DNA of 64,000 nucleotides from Azorhizobium caulinodans ORS 571. GTDB taxonomy: Bacteria; Pseudomonadota; Alphaproteobacteria; Rhizobiales; Xanthobacteraceae. The notes under the pieces are model-generated. The model ran no database searches, was not told the DNA's origin, and worked only from the letters and a program-made list of their open reading frames with translations. The translations under genes were made by a program, and so were the position numbers. The stretch lies in the NCBI RefSeq assembly GCF_000010525.1, contig NC_009937.1:2051501-2115500 (forward strand), read 5' to 3'. Positions 8,793-17,126 of the stretch are shown here, in pieces; the first letter of the stretch is position 1, and each line of letters opens with the position of its first letter.

Positions 8793-9587
8793 TCACTTCA
8801 CAAAGGTCTTCGCAAGTCCGGCGGTGCGGTCCACCACGATGACGACGGCAAGGGTGAGCACCACCAGGAGGACGGAGATGGCGGCGACCAAAGGATCGGC
8901 TTGCTGTTCCACATGGCGATACATGGCGACCGGAAGCGTGGAGATGCGCGGGCCGGTCATGAAGAGCGAGAGCACCACCTCGTCGAAGGAGACGAGGAAG
9001 CAGAGGGCGGCGGTGGACACCATGCCCGACCGCATCATCGGCAGGGTGACGCGGAAGAAGACGGTGAGCGGCGGCGCACCGAGCGTGGAGGCGGCCTCCT
9101 CCACCGGGATCGGCAGCGTGGCGAGCGCGGTGGAGAGCACGCGGATGGCATAGGGCAGGGTGACGATGAGATGCGCCACCACGAGCCCCTGGAAGGTGCC
9201 GAGCAGGCCGAGCGGGGCGAACACCAGCAGGATGGCGAGACCGAGCACGATGGTCGGCAGCAGCAGCGGGGCGGTGAACAGGCCGCCCAGCGCCTCGGCG
9301 CCCGGCGGCTTGAGCCGCACCAGCGCATAGGCCGCGGGCAGCCCGACCAGCAGGGAGATGACCGTCACCACCACCGCCAGCAGGAGGCTCACCGAGAAGG
9401 CGGCGGTCATCTTGCTGTCGGAGAAGATGGCGCCGTACCACTTCAGGCTCCAGCTCGACGGCGGGAAGTTGAGGTAGGCGTCCCCGCTCAGGGACATGGG
9501 CACGATGATAAGGATCGGCGCCAGCAGGAAGAGGAACATCACGCCGGCGGCGATCTTCAGCGCTGGGGAGACGGGGCGTTCATCCAT
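8793..9587 (-). CDS. ABC transporter permease, PotC-like
   Basis: A 264-residue inner-membrane permease with about six hydrophobic segments. The cytoplasmic coupling loop EEAASTLGAPPLTVFFRVTLP (around residues 165-185) is the EAA motif that contacts the ATPase. It belongs to the spermidine/putrescine/iron/opine class. It is the fourth gene of the importer set (binding protein, ATPase, permease, permease) and starts 12 bases after the first permease. In this cluster its job is to import the compound degraded by the surrounding enzymes. Confidence 0.88.
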   Translation of the reverse strand: MDERPVSPALKIAAGVMFLFLLAPILIIVPMSLSGDAYLNFPPSSWSLKWYGAIFSDSKMTAAFSVSLLLAVVVTVISLLVGLPAAYALVRLKPPGAEALGGLFTAPLLLPTIVLGLAILLVFAPLGLLGTFQGLVVAHLIVTLPYAIRVLSTALATLPIPVEEAASTLGAPPLTVFFRVTLPMMRSGMVSTAALCFLVSFDEVVLSLFMTGPRISTLPVAMYRHVEQQADPLVAAISVLLVVLTLAVVIVVDRTAGLAKTFVK

Positions 9588-9599
9588 GTGCCGTCTCCG

Positions 9600-10475
9600 T
9601 CAGGCAATGCGCCGCAGGGCGCGGGTGTAAAGGGCCAGCGCTGCGCCGAACAGCACCAGGATGATCATGGAGAGCGTCGCCGCAACCGGCCAGTTGAGGG
9701 TCACGATGGCCTGATCGTAGATCTCGGTGGCGAGCAGGAACACGCGCCCGCCGCCCAGCAGCTTCGGCGTGACGAAGGAGGAGATGGCGAGCACGAAGCA
9801 GAGCAGGCAACCCAGCGCCATGCCCGGCGCGGTGAGCGGCAGCACCACGCGCCAGAAGGTCTTCAGCGGTGTCGCGCCGAGCGTGAGCGCTGCTTCCTCG
9901 CAGCGCGGGTCGAGCCGGCCGAAGCCCGAGAGCAAGGCGAGGATCATGTAGGGCATCAGGATTTCGGTGAGCCCGATGATGACGCCCGTGAGGTTGAACA
10001 TGAGGCGCGGCGGCGTCAGTCCGACGAGGCCGATCACATTGGCGATGAGCCCCTGCGAGGACAGGATGGCGATCCAGCCATAGGTGCGCACAACGGCGGA
10101 GGTGAGCAGTGGCGCAATGACCAGCACCAGAAGGATGGTGCGCCACAGGCCGGACGAACGGTGCAGGTAGAGCGCGATGGGGTAGGAACACAGCAGCGTC
10201 AGCACCGTGATGAAGAGGCTGACGCCGATGCTGTTGCCGATCAGCTCCAGCGTGAAGCTGTCGCCGAGCACGCTGGACCAGGTGGTGAGCGAAAAGGTCT
10301 CCACCAGCGCGCCGGTCGCCTGCGATTCCTTGAAGGACATGCGCAGCAGGTTGAACACCGGCCATAGGAACCCCACCGCATTCACGAGCGCGATGGGCAG
10401 GAGCAGCAGCATGGCAACCGCGGTCGGGCTCATGGGGCGCGCCGCGCGGGGGGCGGGAACGGCGAGGGTGCTCAT
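9600..10475 (-). CDS. ABC transporter permease, PotB-like
   Basis: A 291-residue inner-membrane permease with an N-terminal hydrophobic segment (MLLLLPIALVNAVGFLW), a periplasmic region and further membrane spans. The EAA-type coupling loop is seen as EEAALTLGATPLKTFWRVVLP around residue 210. Its ATG overlaps the ATPase stop by four bases, so the two are translationally coupled. It should form a heterodimer with the following permease. Confidence 0.88.
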   Translation of the reverse strand: MSTLAVPAPRAARPMSPTAVAMLLLLPIALVNAVGFLWPVFNLLRMSFKESQATGALVETFSLTTWSSVLGDSFTLELIGNSIGVSLFITVLTLLCSYPIALYLHRSSGLWRTILLVLVIAPLLTSAVVRTYGWIAILSSQGLIANVIGLVGLTPPRLMFNLTGVIIGLTEILMPYMILALLSGFGRLDPRCEEAALTLGATPLKTFWRVVLPLTAPGMALGCLLCFVLAISSFVTPKLLGGGRVFLLATEIYDQAIVTLNWPVAATLSMIILVLFGAALALYTRALRRIA

Positions 10476-11572
10476 GATGCGGCGTACACGAAGGTGTCCT
10501 GCGGGCGCCAGGACAGGGTGACGGGGGTTCCCGGCGCCAGCACCTGCTCGCCGCCGCGCGTGGAGGCTTCCGTCTTCAGCAGGGTGCCGCCGGCCTCCAC
10601 CTCATATTCGAGGATGTCGCCGGCGAAGGTGGCCCGGGTGACGGTGCCGGAGAGGCTGTGAAGGTCGCCGCTTGCCGGCGCGGCGCCGGGAGAAAGCACG
10701 ATGCGATGCGGACGCACCATGACCTCAACCGGGCCGTTGAAGCCGGGCGCGGCGACCTTCACGCCCGCCACCTCTGCGATACCCCCCGCAGCGGTGCCGG
10801 ACAGGCGATTGATGCGGCCCACGAAGCCCGCCACGAAGGCGGTTTTCGGGTGTTCATAGATTTCGTGAGGCGTGCCGAGCTGCTCCAGACGGCCGTGGTT
10901 CATCACTGCCACCTTGTCGCAGATGGTGAGGGCTTCCATCTGGTCGTGGGTCACGAAAATGGCGGTGATGCCGAGCCGCTTCTGGATGTCGCGGATCTCG
11001 TTGCGCATCTCGTCGCGCAGCTTGGCGTCGAGGTTGGAGAGCGGTTCGTCGAGCAGCAGGATGGAGGGCCGCACGACGAGCGCGCGGGCGAGCGCCACGC
11101 GCTGCTGCTGGCCGCCGGAGAGCTGGGCGGGGCGGTGGTGCTCCTTGCCGGTGAGGCGCACCATGGCGATGGCCTCGCGCACCCGCTCCGCCGCCTCGGC
11201 TTTCGAGACCTTGCGCATCTCAAGGCCGAAGGCGACGTTCTTCGCCACGTCCATGTGCGGGAAGAGGGCATAGGACTGGAACACCAGCCCCATGTCGCGC
11301 CGGTAGGGCGGCACGCCCGTGATGTCGTGCCCGTCCACGACGATATGGCCGGAGGTGGAGGGAGCAAGGCCGGCGATCATCCGGAGCGAGGTGGTCTTGC
11401 CGCAGCCGGAGGGGCCGAGAAAGGCGACCAACTCGCCCTTGGCCACGTCGAGATTGAGGTCGTCCACGGCATTGAAAGTGCCGTAGCGGCGGGTGAGGCC
11501 GCGCAGGGAGAGGAAGCCCTCGCCCTGCGTCTGGCGCTGGATCTCGTCGGGCGAGGTGCGGATCATGGCCAT
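10472..11572 (-). CDS. ABC transporter ATP-binding protein, PotA-like
   Basis: Energises the importer. Walker A is GPSGCGKTT, the Q-loop segment reads VFQSYALFPHMDV, the signature is [15 protein letters not shown], and Walker B with D-loop is ILLLDEPLSNLDAKLRDE; the switch His follows in IFVTHDQMEAL. A C-terminal TOBE-type domain (about residues 270-366) is usual for polyamine/opine/iron importers and may bind a regulator. Two in-frame ATGs six bases apart (11572, 11566) are possible; a GAGG motif sits 9 bases before the second, which may be the true start. It lies about 5 bases after the binding-protein gene. Confidence 0.92.
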   Translation of the reverse strand: MAMIRTSPDEIQRQTQGEGFLSLRGLTRRYGTFNAVDDLNLDVAKGELVAFLGPSGCGKTTSLRMIAGLAPSTSGHIVVDGHDITGVPPYRRDMGLVFQSYALFPHMDVAKNVAFGLEMRKVSKAEAAERVREAIAMVRLTGKEHHRPAQLSGGQQQRVALARALVVRPSILLLDEPLSNLDAKLRDEMRNEIRDIQKRLGITAIFVTHDQMEALTICDKVAVMNHGRLEQLGTPHEIYEHPKTAFVAGFVGRINRLSGTAAGGIAEVAGVKVAAPGFNGPVEVMVRPHRIVLSPGAAPASGDLHSLSGTVTRATFAGDILEYEVEAGGTLLKTEASTRGGEQVLAPGTPVTLSWRPQDTFVYAAS

Positions 11573-11577
11573 GCGCC

Positions 11578-12624
11578 TCACCGGCTGGCGGGCAGCACGC
11601 GGCGGCGCCACTGTTCGCCGATGGCGTCACGCACCTTGGCAAGCGCGATCCAGTCCACCGGGATCACCTTGTCCATGAACTTCACGGCGGTGCGGTCGAG
11701 CGCTTCCGGCGAGATGTCCGCCTTGGCGTTGGTGGGGGCGTAGAACATGCTCTCTGTGAAGGCCTTCTGGGCCTCGGGGCTCAGGGCATAGTTCACGAAG
11801 GTCTTGGCCGCATCGCCGCCGGGGCCGTTGGCCACGAGGTTGATGGTGTTGATCTGGAACACCGTGCCTTCCTGCGGGATCGTGGCCTTGAGCTTGCCGC
11901 CGGAGGTCTGGCTGTTGACCTGCGCGCGGGCGTTCCAGCCGGCGCCGACGGCGGCCTGCCCCGTGACGATGGGCGCATAGACCTCGGGCTTGGGCTCCCA
12001 CGTCTGGACATTGGGGGCGATCTCGACCATGGCCGCGATGCCCTTGCTCACGTCCTTCAGATAGTCCGTGCCGCCGTTCGCCTTGTTGAGGATGATGACC
12101 AGCGAGAGGCCCTGGATGTCGGGCATGCCGGGGATCACCACCTTGCCCGCATAGCCCTTGTCCGCCATGGCCATCCAGGACTTCGGCGGCTCCTTCACCT
12201 GATCGGTGTTGTAGAGCATGACGAGGTTGTCGAAGGTCACCGCGACGCCCGCCACGTCCGGAATGCGGGCGTTGGGATAGAGATCCTTCACGTTGGGCGC
12301 GTTGGTCTCGTCGATCTTGGTGAAGAGGCCCTCGTCGGTGCCGGCCTTCGAGACCGAGACGTCCATGATGGCGACGTCGGTCTGCGGCGCGGCCTTCTGG
12401 GCACGCAGGTTGCCGAGCATGGCGGCGGAGGAGGGCAGGGGGAAATAGGTGACCTTGATATCCGGATGCGCCTTCATGAAGGGCTCGATCACGGCCTTCG
12501 TGTAACGCTCCTGGAACAGGCCCGAATAGGCCATGACGGTGATGTTGCTCTCGGCCCAGGCGGCCTGAGAGAAGAGACCGAGGGCGAGCGCCGCAGCGGC
12601 CCCGAACTTCGCAGACGTCGTCAT
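11578..12624 (-). CDS. Periplasmic substrate-binding protein of the PotD (polyamine/opine) class
   Basis: A 348-residue extracytoplasmic solute receptor. A Sec signal peptide covers residues 1-24 with cleavage likely after AWA. The mature part shows the PotD-type opening (ITVMAYSGLFQERYTKAVIEPF) and the hinge segment LVMLYNTDQVKEPPKSW. It feeds the ATPase and two permeases directly downstream. No lipobox is present, so it is a free periplasmic protein. The ligand is unknown; the class binds polyamines, opines, ferric ions and other small charged molecules, and here it is probably the substrate of the Hyu/amidase pathway. Confidence 0.9.
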   Translation of the reverse strand: MTTSAKFGAAAALALGLFSQAAWAESNITVMAYSGLFQERYTKAVIEPFMKAHPDIKVTYFPLPSSAAMLGNLRAQKAAPQTDVAIMDVSVSKAGTDEGLFTKIDETNAPNVKDLYPNARIPDVAGVAVTFDNLVMLYNTDQVKEPPKSWMAMADKGYAGKVVIPGMPDIQGLSLVIILNKANGGTDYLKDVSKGIAAMVEIAPNVQTWEPKPEVYAPIVTGQAAVGAGWNARAQVNSQTSGGKLKATIPQEGTVFQINTINLVANGPGGDAAKTFVNYALSPEAQKAFTESMFYAPTNAKADISPEALDRTAVKFMDKVIPVDWIALAKVRDAIGEQWRRRVLPASR

Positions 12625-12724
12625 GTGGATCCCCTCTGGAAAAGGTGTGGGACGGGCCGGTGGTCCAGCCTCGGTTTCATGGTGACGGCCGGGCGGCTGA
12701 GTGTTGGCTCAGCCGCCCTCATGT

Positions 12725-13396
12725 TCAGGTGGCGGGCGCGAGCTTGGCTTCCACCATCGCGCGGGCGCCGGTGATGTCCGGCAGCTTCTCGCCGGCGGCG
12801 AGGCGGGCGAGCAGCTTGATCTCGTTCTCCTGCATCTGGATGGCGCGGGCGGCGATGGCGGGCGCCTGCGCCGGCTTCAGCACCACCACGCCGCTCTCGT
12901 CGCAGAGCACGGCGTCGCCCGGCTCGATGGTCTGGCCGCCCACATTCACCGGCACGTTCATCGCGCCTTCGAGGCCGAGAAGCTTGGTGGTGATGGGCGA
13001 GGGGCCACGGCACCACATGGGCATGTCCACCTTCACGATCTCGGAGAAATCGGTGGCCGGGCCGTCGATGACGCCGGCCTTCACGCCGGCCATCTTCATG
13101 GCGTTGGTGATGACGCCGCCCCAGCAGGCGTGCTTGTCGTCGCCGCAGCGCTCGATCACCACCACGTCGCCGGGGCGCACATAAGCGGTGAGATAGTGCA
13201 GCAGCGTGGAATCCGCGTGCGGGATGCGCAGCGTCACGGCGGTGCCGGCGACGCGCTTGCCCGGCAGCACGGCGCGGATCTCGCGGTCCACGAAGCCGGA
13301 ATGCAGCACATGGCCGATGGTCGCCACCTCGCACTTCTCAAGCTCGGTCACGAGCTCGGGCGCGATCTGGGCGGGCATGGGATTGACGATGAACAT
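12725..13396 (-). CDS. RraA-like / 4-hydroxy-4-methyl-2-oxoglutarate aldolase-type protein
   Basis: A 223-residue protein of the RraA/HMG-aldolase fold. Catabolic members are divalent-metal aldolases or oxaloacetate decarboxylases that release pyruvate. Seen: VATIGHVLHSG near residue 27, RPGDVVVIERCGDD, WGGVITNAMKMAGVKAGVIDG (the family Gly-Gly and metal/phosphate loop, about residues 92-112) and PGDAVLCDESGVVVL. Placement inside a catabolic operon favours an enzyme over an RNase E inhibitor. It is the second pyruvate-type lyase in the block, alongside the HpaI-type aldolase. It starts 14 bases after the amidase stop. Confidence 0.82.
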   Translation of the reverse strand: MFIVNPMPAQIAPELVTELEKCEVATIGHVLHSGFVDREIRAVLPGKRVAGTAVTLRIPHADSTLLHYLTAYVRPGDVVVIERCGDDKHACWGGVITNAMKMAGVKAGVIDGPATDFSEIVKVDMPMWCRGPSPITTKLLGLEGAMNVPVNVGGQTIEPGDAVLCDESGVVVLKPAQAPAIAARAIQMQENEIKLLARLAAGEKLPDITGARAMVEAKLAPAT

Positions 13397-13410
13397 AAGT
13401 GCGCTTCCGC

Positions 13411-14217
13411 TCAGGCGAGAACGTGGTGATTGGCGACGGGGACGTTGGCCCGCACCTTCTCGGTGTAGCCGAACTCCAGACGGCCGGTGGTGAAGCCCAC
13501 CCCGTCGGAGGCCTGCGCGGTGATGTGGCCCCACGGGTCGATGACCATGGAATGGCCCCAGCACCACTTCTTGCCGCCCGCGTGCGGGCCGGTCTGGCCG
13601 ACCGCGAGGAACCAGGTCTGGGTCTCGATGGCGCGGGCGCGGGCGAGGATTTCCCAGTGATCCTTGCCGGTCATCAGCGTGAAGGCGGCGGGCAGGACGA
13701 TGATGTCCGCGCCCTTGTCGCGCAGCTTGCGGAACAGCTCGGGGAAGCGGATATCGTAGCAGATGGCGCAGCCGACCGTCTTGCCGCCGAGCTCGTACGT
13801 GACCACGTCCTCGCCGCGCGAGACGGTGTCGCTCTCGCGATAGACGGTGCCGCCGGTGATCTCCACGTCGAACAGGTGGATCTTGCGGTAGCGCGCCAGT
13901 TCCTCGCCATCGGGGCCGAAGACGACGGTGGTGTTGTAGAAGGAATTGCCCTCGCGCTCGGCGACGCTGCCGGCGTGGATCGCGACCTTCAGCTTTTTCG
14001 CGAGCCCCTTCATGAGCTGGTAGGACTCGCCATCCGGGAAGGTCTCGGCGGCGTCCTGCGCCTGCGCCGGCGTGTCGCCGAGGAAGGCGTAATATTCCGG
14101 CAGCACGACGAGGTCGGGCTTGTCGGCGGCGACAGCCGCTTCGATCAGGGAGGCGGCGGTCGCGAGATTCGCGGCCTTGTCCCCCTGCGTGTTCATCTGG
14201 ACCAGCGATACCTTCAC
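13411..14217 (-). CDS. Carbon-nitrogen hydrolase (nitrilase superfamily, Nit/omega-amidase type)
   Basis: A 268-residue amidase predicted to hydrolyse a carboxamide or N-carbamoyl group with release of ammonia. The triad is complete: Glu41 (LPEYY), Lys112 (YRKIHLF) and Cys153 (CAICYDIRFPE). A GTG at 14217 is chosen because AGGAG stands 7 bases upstream and the protein then begins with the family's first strand; an ATG at 14259 adds 14 unlikely residues. It is the first structural gene after the LysR gene, and the 118-base gap before it contains a strong dyad operator. It may finish hydrolysis of the linear amide made by HyuAB. Confidence 0.9.
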   Translation of the reverse strand: MKVSLVQMNTQGDKAANLATAASLIEAAVAADKPDLVVLPEYYAFLGDTPAQAQDAAETFPDGESYQLMKGLAKKLKVAIHAGSVAEREGNSFYNTTVVFGPDGEELARYRKIHLFDVEITGGTVYRESDTVSRGEDVVTYELGGKTVGCAICYDIRFPELFRKLRDKGADIIVLPAAFTLMTGKDHWEILARARAIETQTWFLAVGQTGPHAGGKKWCWGHSMVIDPWGHITAQASDGVGFTTGRLEFGYTEKVRANVPVANHHVLA

Positions 14218-14266
14218 GTCAGGTCTCCTGCCTTGGGTGACGGGAGCAGACCAGACCAAACCACGT

Positions 14267-14291
14267 CCGACAAACGCGAAATAATTGTCGG
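14267..14291 (-). promoter_or_regulatory. LysR-type operator dyad in front of the amidase operon
   Basis: Perfect inverted repeat with arms CCGACAA (14267-14273) and TTGTCGG (14285-14291) and an 11-base AT-rich spacer, centred about 62 bases upstream of the amidase GTG. The geometry matches LysR recognition sites. The LysR gene is immediately upstream on the same strand, so this is probably the activation site for the catabolic operon. Confidence 0.6.
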
Positions 14292-14335
14292 CGCTTACAA
14301 GAAATGCTTATGACAGCGGCACGGGCGGCGCGTGC

Positions 14336-15298
14336 CTATTTTGTGTGCGATGCAATGCGGATCTGGTTGCGGCGCGCATTGGCCGATGGCGTGAGCGTGG
14401 CCGCGTCTTCCGCCTTCGCCACTTGCGCCGCCATCCGGGCGATCAATGCCGGCAGGGTGCTGCCCGGCTCCTCGCGATAGACGGCGTGGAGGTGCAGGGG
14501 CGGCAGGTCCGCGTCCACGTCGAGCTGCATCAGTTCGCCCCGTTCCACCATCTCGCGGGCCACCTCAGTCGGCAGGACGGCGACGCCCATGCCGTCGCGG
14601 GCGAGGCGGGTGATGGTGGCGAGTGAGTTGGAATTGAGGATGCGCACCAGATTGAGGTTTGCATCGAGGCCGGCGGACTCCATCAGGCGCAGCACGTTCT
14701 GGTGGGGTTGCGAGCCCTTTGAGAAGGCGAAGATGGGGTTCGCCACGATGTCCACGAGCGAGAGGCGGCGCCCGTGCAGGCCGAGGTGTGGCGCGGCAAA
14801 CCAGTGGCACTGATAGGTGCACAGGTCGATATTGCTGCACTCGGCCGCCAGTACGGGCCCGGCGATCAGCGCCAGATTCACCTGCCGGTCCAGCAGCAGG
14901 CGGGAGACCGTGAGGCTGTTATCCACCGTGAGGTCGATGTCCACGTCCGGATAGGTGGCCTTCACGGCTTCGATCAGCTTGGGCAGCCACGCATAGACGA
15001 TGGAATCGATGGTGCCGATGGCGATGCGCCCGCGGAGGCTGCTGGCCTCGCTGACCCCGAGCCGCAATTCTTCGGTCAGGCGAACGATGGTTTCCGCCTG
15101 CGCCAGCGCCCGCTCGCCCTGCGGGGTCAGGCTCACATTGCGCAGGTCACGCTCGAACAGCCGCACGCCGAGATCGCGTTCGAGGGTCGCGATGCGGTTG
15201 GAAACAGCCGCCTGGGTCGTGCACAGCTTGTCCGCCGCGCTGGAGAAGCTCCGCAGCCGGGCGACCCACACAAAGGTTTCCAGGAAACGGATATTCAT
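14336..15298 (-). CDS. LysR-family transcriptional regulator of the catabolic block
   Basis: A 320-residue regulator. The winged HTH fills residues 1-60 (FLETFVWVARLRSFSSAADKL then QAAVSNRIATLERDLGVRLFERD), followed by an effector-binding domain of the periplasmic-binding fold (about residues 90-300). The ATG at 15298 places the HTH at the extreme N-terminus as in the family; an upstream ATG (15376) would add 26 unrelated residues. It is encoded in the same direction as the operon it probably controls, rather than divergently as is common for LysR genes. The likely effector is the imported substrate or an intermediate. Confidence 0.9.
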   Translation of the reverse strand: MNIRFLETFVWVARLRSFSSAADKLCTTQAAVSNRIATLERDLGVRLFERDLRNVSLTPQGERALAQAETIVRLTEELRLGVSEASSLRGRIAIGTIDSIVYAWLPKLIEAVKATYPDVDIDLTVDNSLTVSRLLLDRQVNLALIAGPVLAAECSNIDLCTYQCHWFAAPHLGLHGRRLSLVDIVANPIFAFSKGSQPHQNVLRLMESAGLDANLNLVRILNSNSLATITRLARDGMGVAVLPTEVAREMVERGELMQLDVDADLPPLHLHAVYREEPGSTLPALIARMAAQVAKAEDAATLTPSANARRNQIRIASHTK

Positions 15299-15405
15299 CG
15301 GCGTGCGCGGTCTCCGGCCAGTGGCGGAACAGACAGGCGCCGATGATGGGCTCTGGGGGACCGAACTGCAATGCAAGCGATGCGCTGCCGGTCCCCCATT
15401 TCGCC

Positions 15406-15615
15406 TCAGGGGCGCCTGCTCTGATCGGGCGGTACGCGCACGTCCGGCGGGCGACGATCGTCCGGAGCGCTGTCCTCATATTCGGCGTCGTTCGGCGCAA
15501 GTGGCCCCTCCAACGGCGGCCGGGCCGGCGAGGGGCGGTCATTGAGGACTGCATCCTCATTGGCCGGGTCGACCACGAGCGGGTTCTGGTCAAGGGTGCG
15601 CGGGTCGCGGGTCAT
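15406..15615 (-). CDS. Small proline- and aspartate-rich protein, probably disordered
   Basis: A 69-residue product with no hydrophobic core, about one fifth proline, and many Asp/Arg residues; it contains repeated short runs such as PSPARPPLEGP and PPDVRVPPDQ. The start is supported by GGGAGG four bases before the ATG. It lies between the LysR gene and a divergent alpha/beta hydrolase. I do not recognise a family. It could be a stress-related disordered protein; a spurious frame is less likely given the ribosome binding site. Confidence 0.55.
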   Translation of the reverse strand: MTRDPRTLDQNPLVVDPANEDAVLNDRPSPARPPLEGPLAPNDAEYEDSAPDDRRPPDVRVPPDQSRRP

Positions 15616-15721
15616 GAAGCCTCCCTGTCTGTGTTTGGGGCTTCAACGGAAGGCGGACGGCTTCGTTCCGCCATGTTGCACCGCGCCTTGATCCGGGGCG
15701 GGCATTCCGTAATGTTGTATT

Positions 15722-16414
15722 ATGGATGCCAATCTCGCCGGACGGCTCAATTTTACCCATCGCCCGCCCACCAAGGAGGCCCTCCCGCCGGGACGGCACG
15801 ACCTTGGGCTTTTCGAGCAGCGCGACGCGGTGCTCGTGGTGCCGGAGGGTGTCGATGCCAGCCGACCGACCCCTCTCGTGGTGCTGTTCCATGGCGGTGG
15901 CGGCAGTGCGCAGAAGATCCTACCCATGCTGGAGGCCCATGCCCAAGCCAACGGCTTCCTGCTGCTGGTGCCGCAATCCCTCTATCCCACCTGGGACATC
16001 GTGATCGCCGGCAACGGGCCGGACCGGGAGAGGCTCGACATTGCGCTCGCCGAAGTGGCGGACCGTTTCACCCTGGACCCGGAGCACCTCGCCTTCGCCG
16101 GCCATTCCGATGGCGGCAGCTACACGCTCTCGCTTGGCCTCACCAACGGGCAGTTCGTCACCCACCTCATCGTGTCGTCGGCGGGTTTCATGTCGGTGCA
16201 CCATCAGGAGGGTGCGCCGCGGATCTTCATCTCGCACGGCATCAATGACGAGCAGATCCCCATCGACCGCAGCGGCCGGGCGCATGCGGACCTGCTGAAG
16301 CGTGCCGGCTATGACGTGACCTATATCGAATATAACGGCCCGCACGCCTACCAGCCGCCCGTCGTGGCGCTGGCCGTGAACTTCTTCCTCGCCGATCTTC
16401 TCGCAACCGCCTGA
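15722..16414 (+). CDS. Alpha/beta hydrolase (esterase / phospholipase-like)
   Basis: A 230-residue serine hydrolase. The oxyanion segment VVLFHGGGGSAQ is at about residues 53-64; the nucleophile elbow is GHSDGGSYTL (Ser near 124), the Asp is expected in HGINDEQIP and the His in NGPHAYQPP near the C-terminus. There is no signal peptide, so it acts in the cytoplasm. It resembles the polyhydroxybutyrate-depolymerase/feruloyl-esterase branch often annotated as phospholipase. It stands alone; its substrate is not predictable. Confidence 0.82.
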   Translation: MDANLAGRLNFTHRPPTKEALPPGRHDLGLFEQRDAVLVVPEGVDASRPTPLVVLFHGGGGSAQKILPMLEAHAQANGFLLLVPQSLYPTWDIVIAGNGPDRERLDIALAEVADRFTLDPEHLAFAGHSDGGSYTLSLGLTNGQFVTHLIVSSAGFMSVHHQEGAPRIFISHGINDEQIPIDRSGRAHADLLKRAGYDVTYIEYNGPHAYQPPVVALAVNFFLADLLATA

Positions 16415-16465
16415 CCTCTCCGCCGGAAGCGGAGCCGCGAGCGGAGAACCGCCCGCAGCCCGCGC

Positions 16466-16891
16466 TCACGCGACCAACGCGGCGTCGAGGCTGATGTCGG
16501 CCTTGAGCAGCTTGGAGACGGGGCAGCCGGCCTTGGCCTTGGCGGCGAGCTGCTGGAAGGTTTCGGCGTCCGCGCCGGGGATGGTCGCCCGCAGCGTCAG
16601 GTGGACGGCAGTGATGGCGAAGCCGTCCGACTGCTTTTCGAGCGAGACTTCGGCTGTGGTCTCCATGTGCGTCGCCGTGAAGCCGGCCTCGCCGAGGATG
16701 AGCGACAGGGCCATTGTGAAACAGCCGGCGTGGGCGGCCCCGATGAGCTCCTCCGGATTGGTCCCCGGCTTGCCCTCGAAGCGGCTGGCGAAGCCATAAG
16801 GGTAGGCGGAGAGCGCGCCGCTCTTGGTGGAGATGGCGCCCTTGCCGTCCTTGATGCCGCCTTCCCAGACAGCAGAACCCTGGGTCTTCAT
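16466..16891 (-). CDS. OsmC-family peroxiredoxin
   Basis: A 141-residue thiol peroxidase that reduces organic hydroperoxides. The two reactive cysteines are Cys57 (AAHAGCFTMALS) and Cys124 (AKAGCPVSKLL), as in OsmC; the Arg-type segment after AYPYGFASRFEGKPGTNPEELI is also present. AAGGAG six bases before the ATG fixes the start at 16891. It is preceded by a 385-base region with two perfect dyads that may regulate it. Confidence 0.93.
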   Translation of the reverse strand: MKTQGSAVWEGGIKDGKGAISTKSGALSAYPYGFASRFEGKPGTNPEELIGAAHAGCFTMALSLILGEAGFTATHMETTAEVSLEKQSDGFAITAVHLTLRATIPGADAETFQQLAAKAKAGCPVSKLLKADISLDAALVA

Positions 16892-17080
16892 GCGTTGCTC
16901 CTTGCGTCGGTTCGGGCGCGCAACACGAAAGGGCCGTGCGCCACACCCTGTATAACGCGTAATTCGTGAAACGGGTGCGACCCACGGGAGGTTGATCGTG
17001 CGGGTGGGCAAAGCCGGCTGTTGAAGTCCAGTGGAAAAACGAGGGGAGAGATGTCTCTTTTACCGCCGCAGCGCGCTCCA

Positions 17081-17099
17081 TGTTCCACATGGTGGAACA
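17081..17099. promoter_or_regulatory. Perfect 8+3+8 dyad, candidate operator
   Basis: The arms TGTTCCAC and GTGGAACA surround the spacer ATG. The site lies about 190 bases upstream of the OsmC start. The TTCCA/TGGAA arrangement resembles sites of IclR-type regulators, but no such regulator gene is nearby. Confidence 0.45.
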
Positions 17100-17126
17100 C
17101 TTTCGGGCCCCGGCCTAACCTTTGTG

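Noticed and set aside
16888-17100. 70-codon minus-strand frame upstream of the OsmC gene
   Set aside because: Starts inside a palindromic operator, lacks a ribosome binding site and has non-coding composition.
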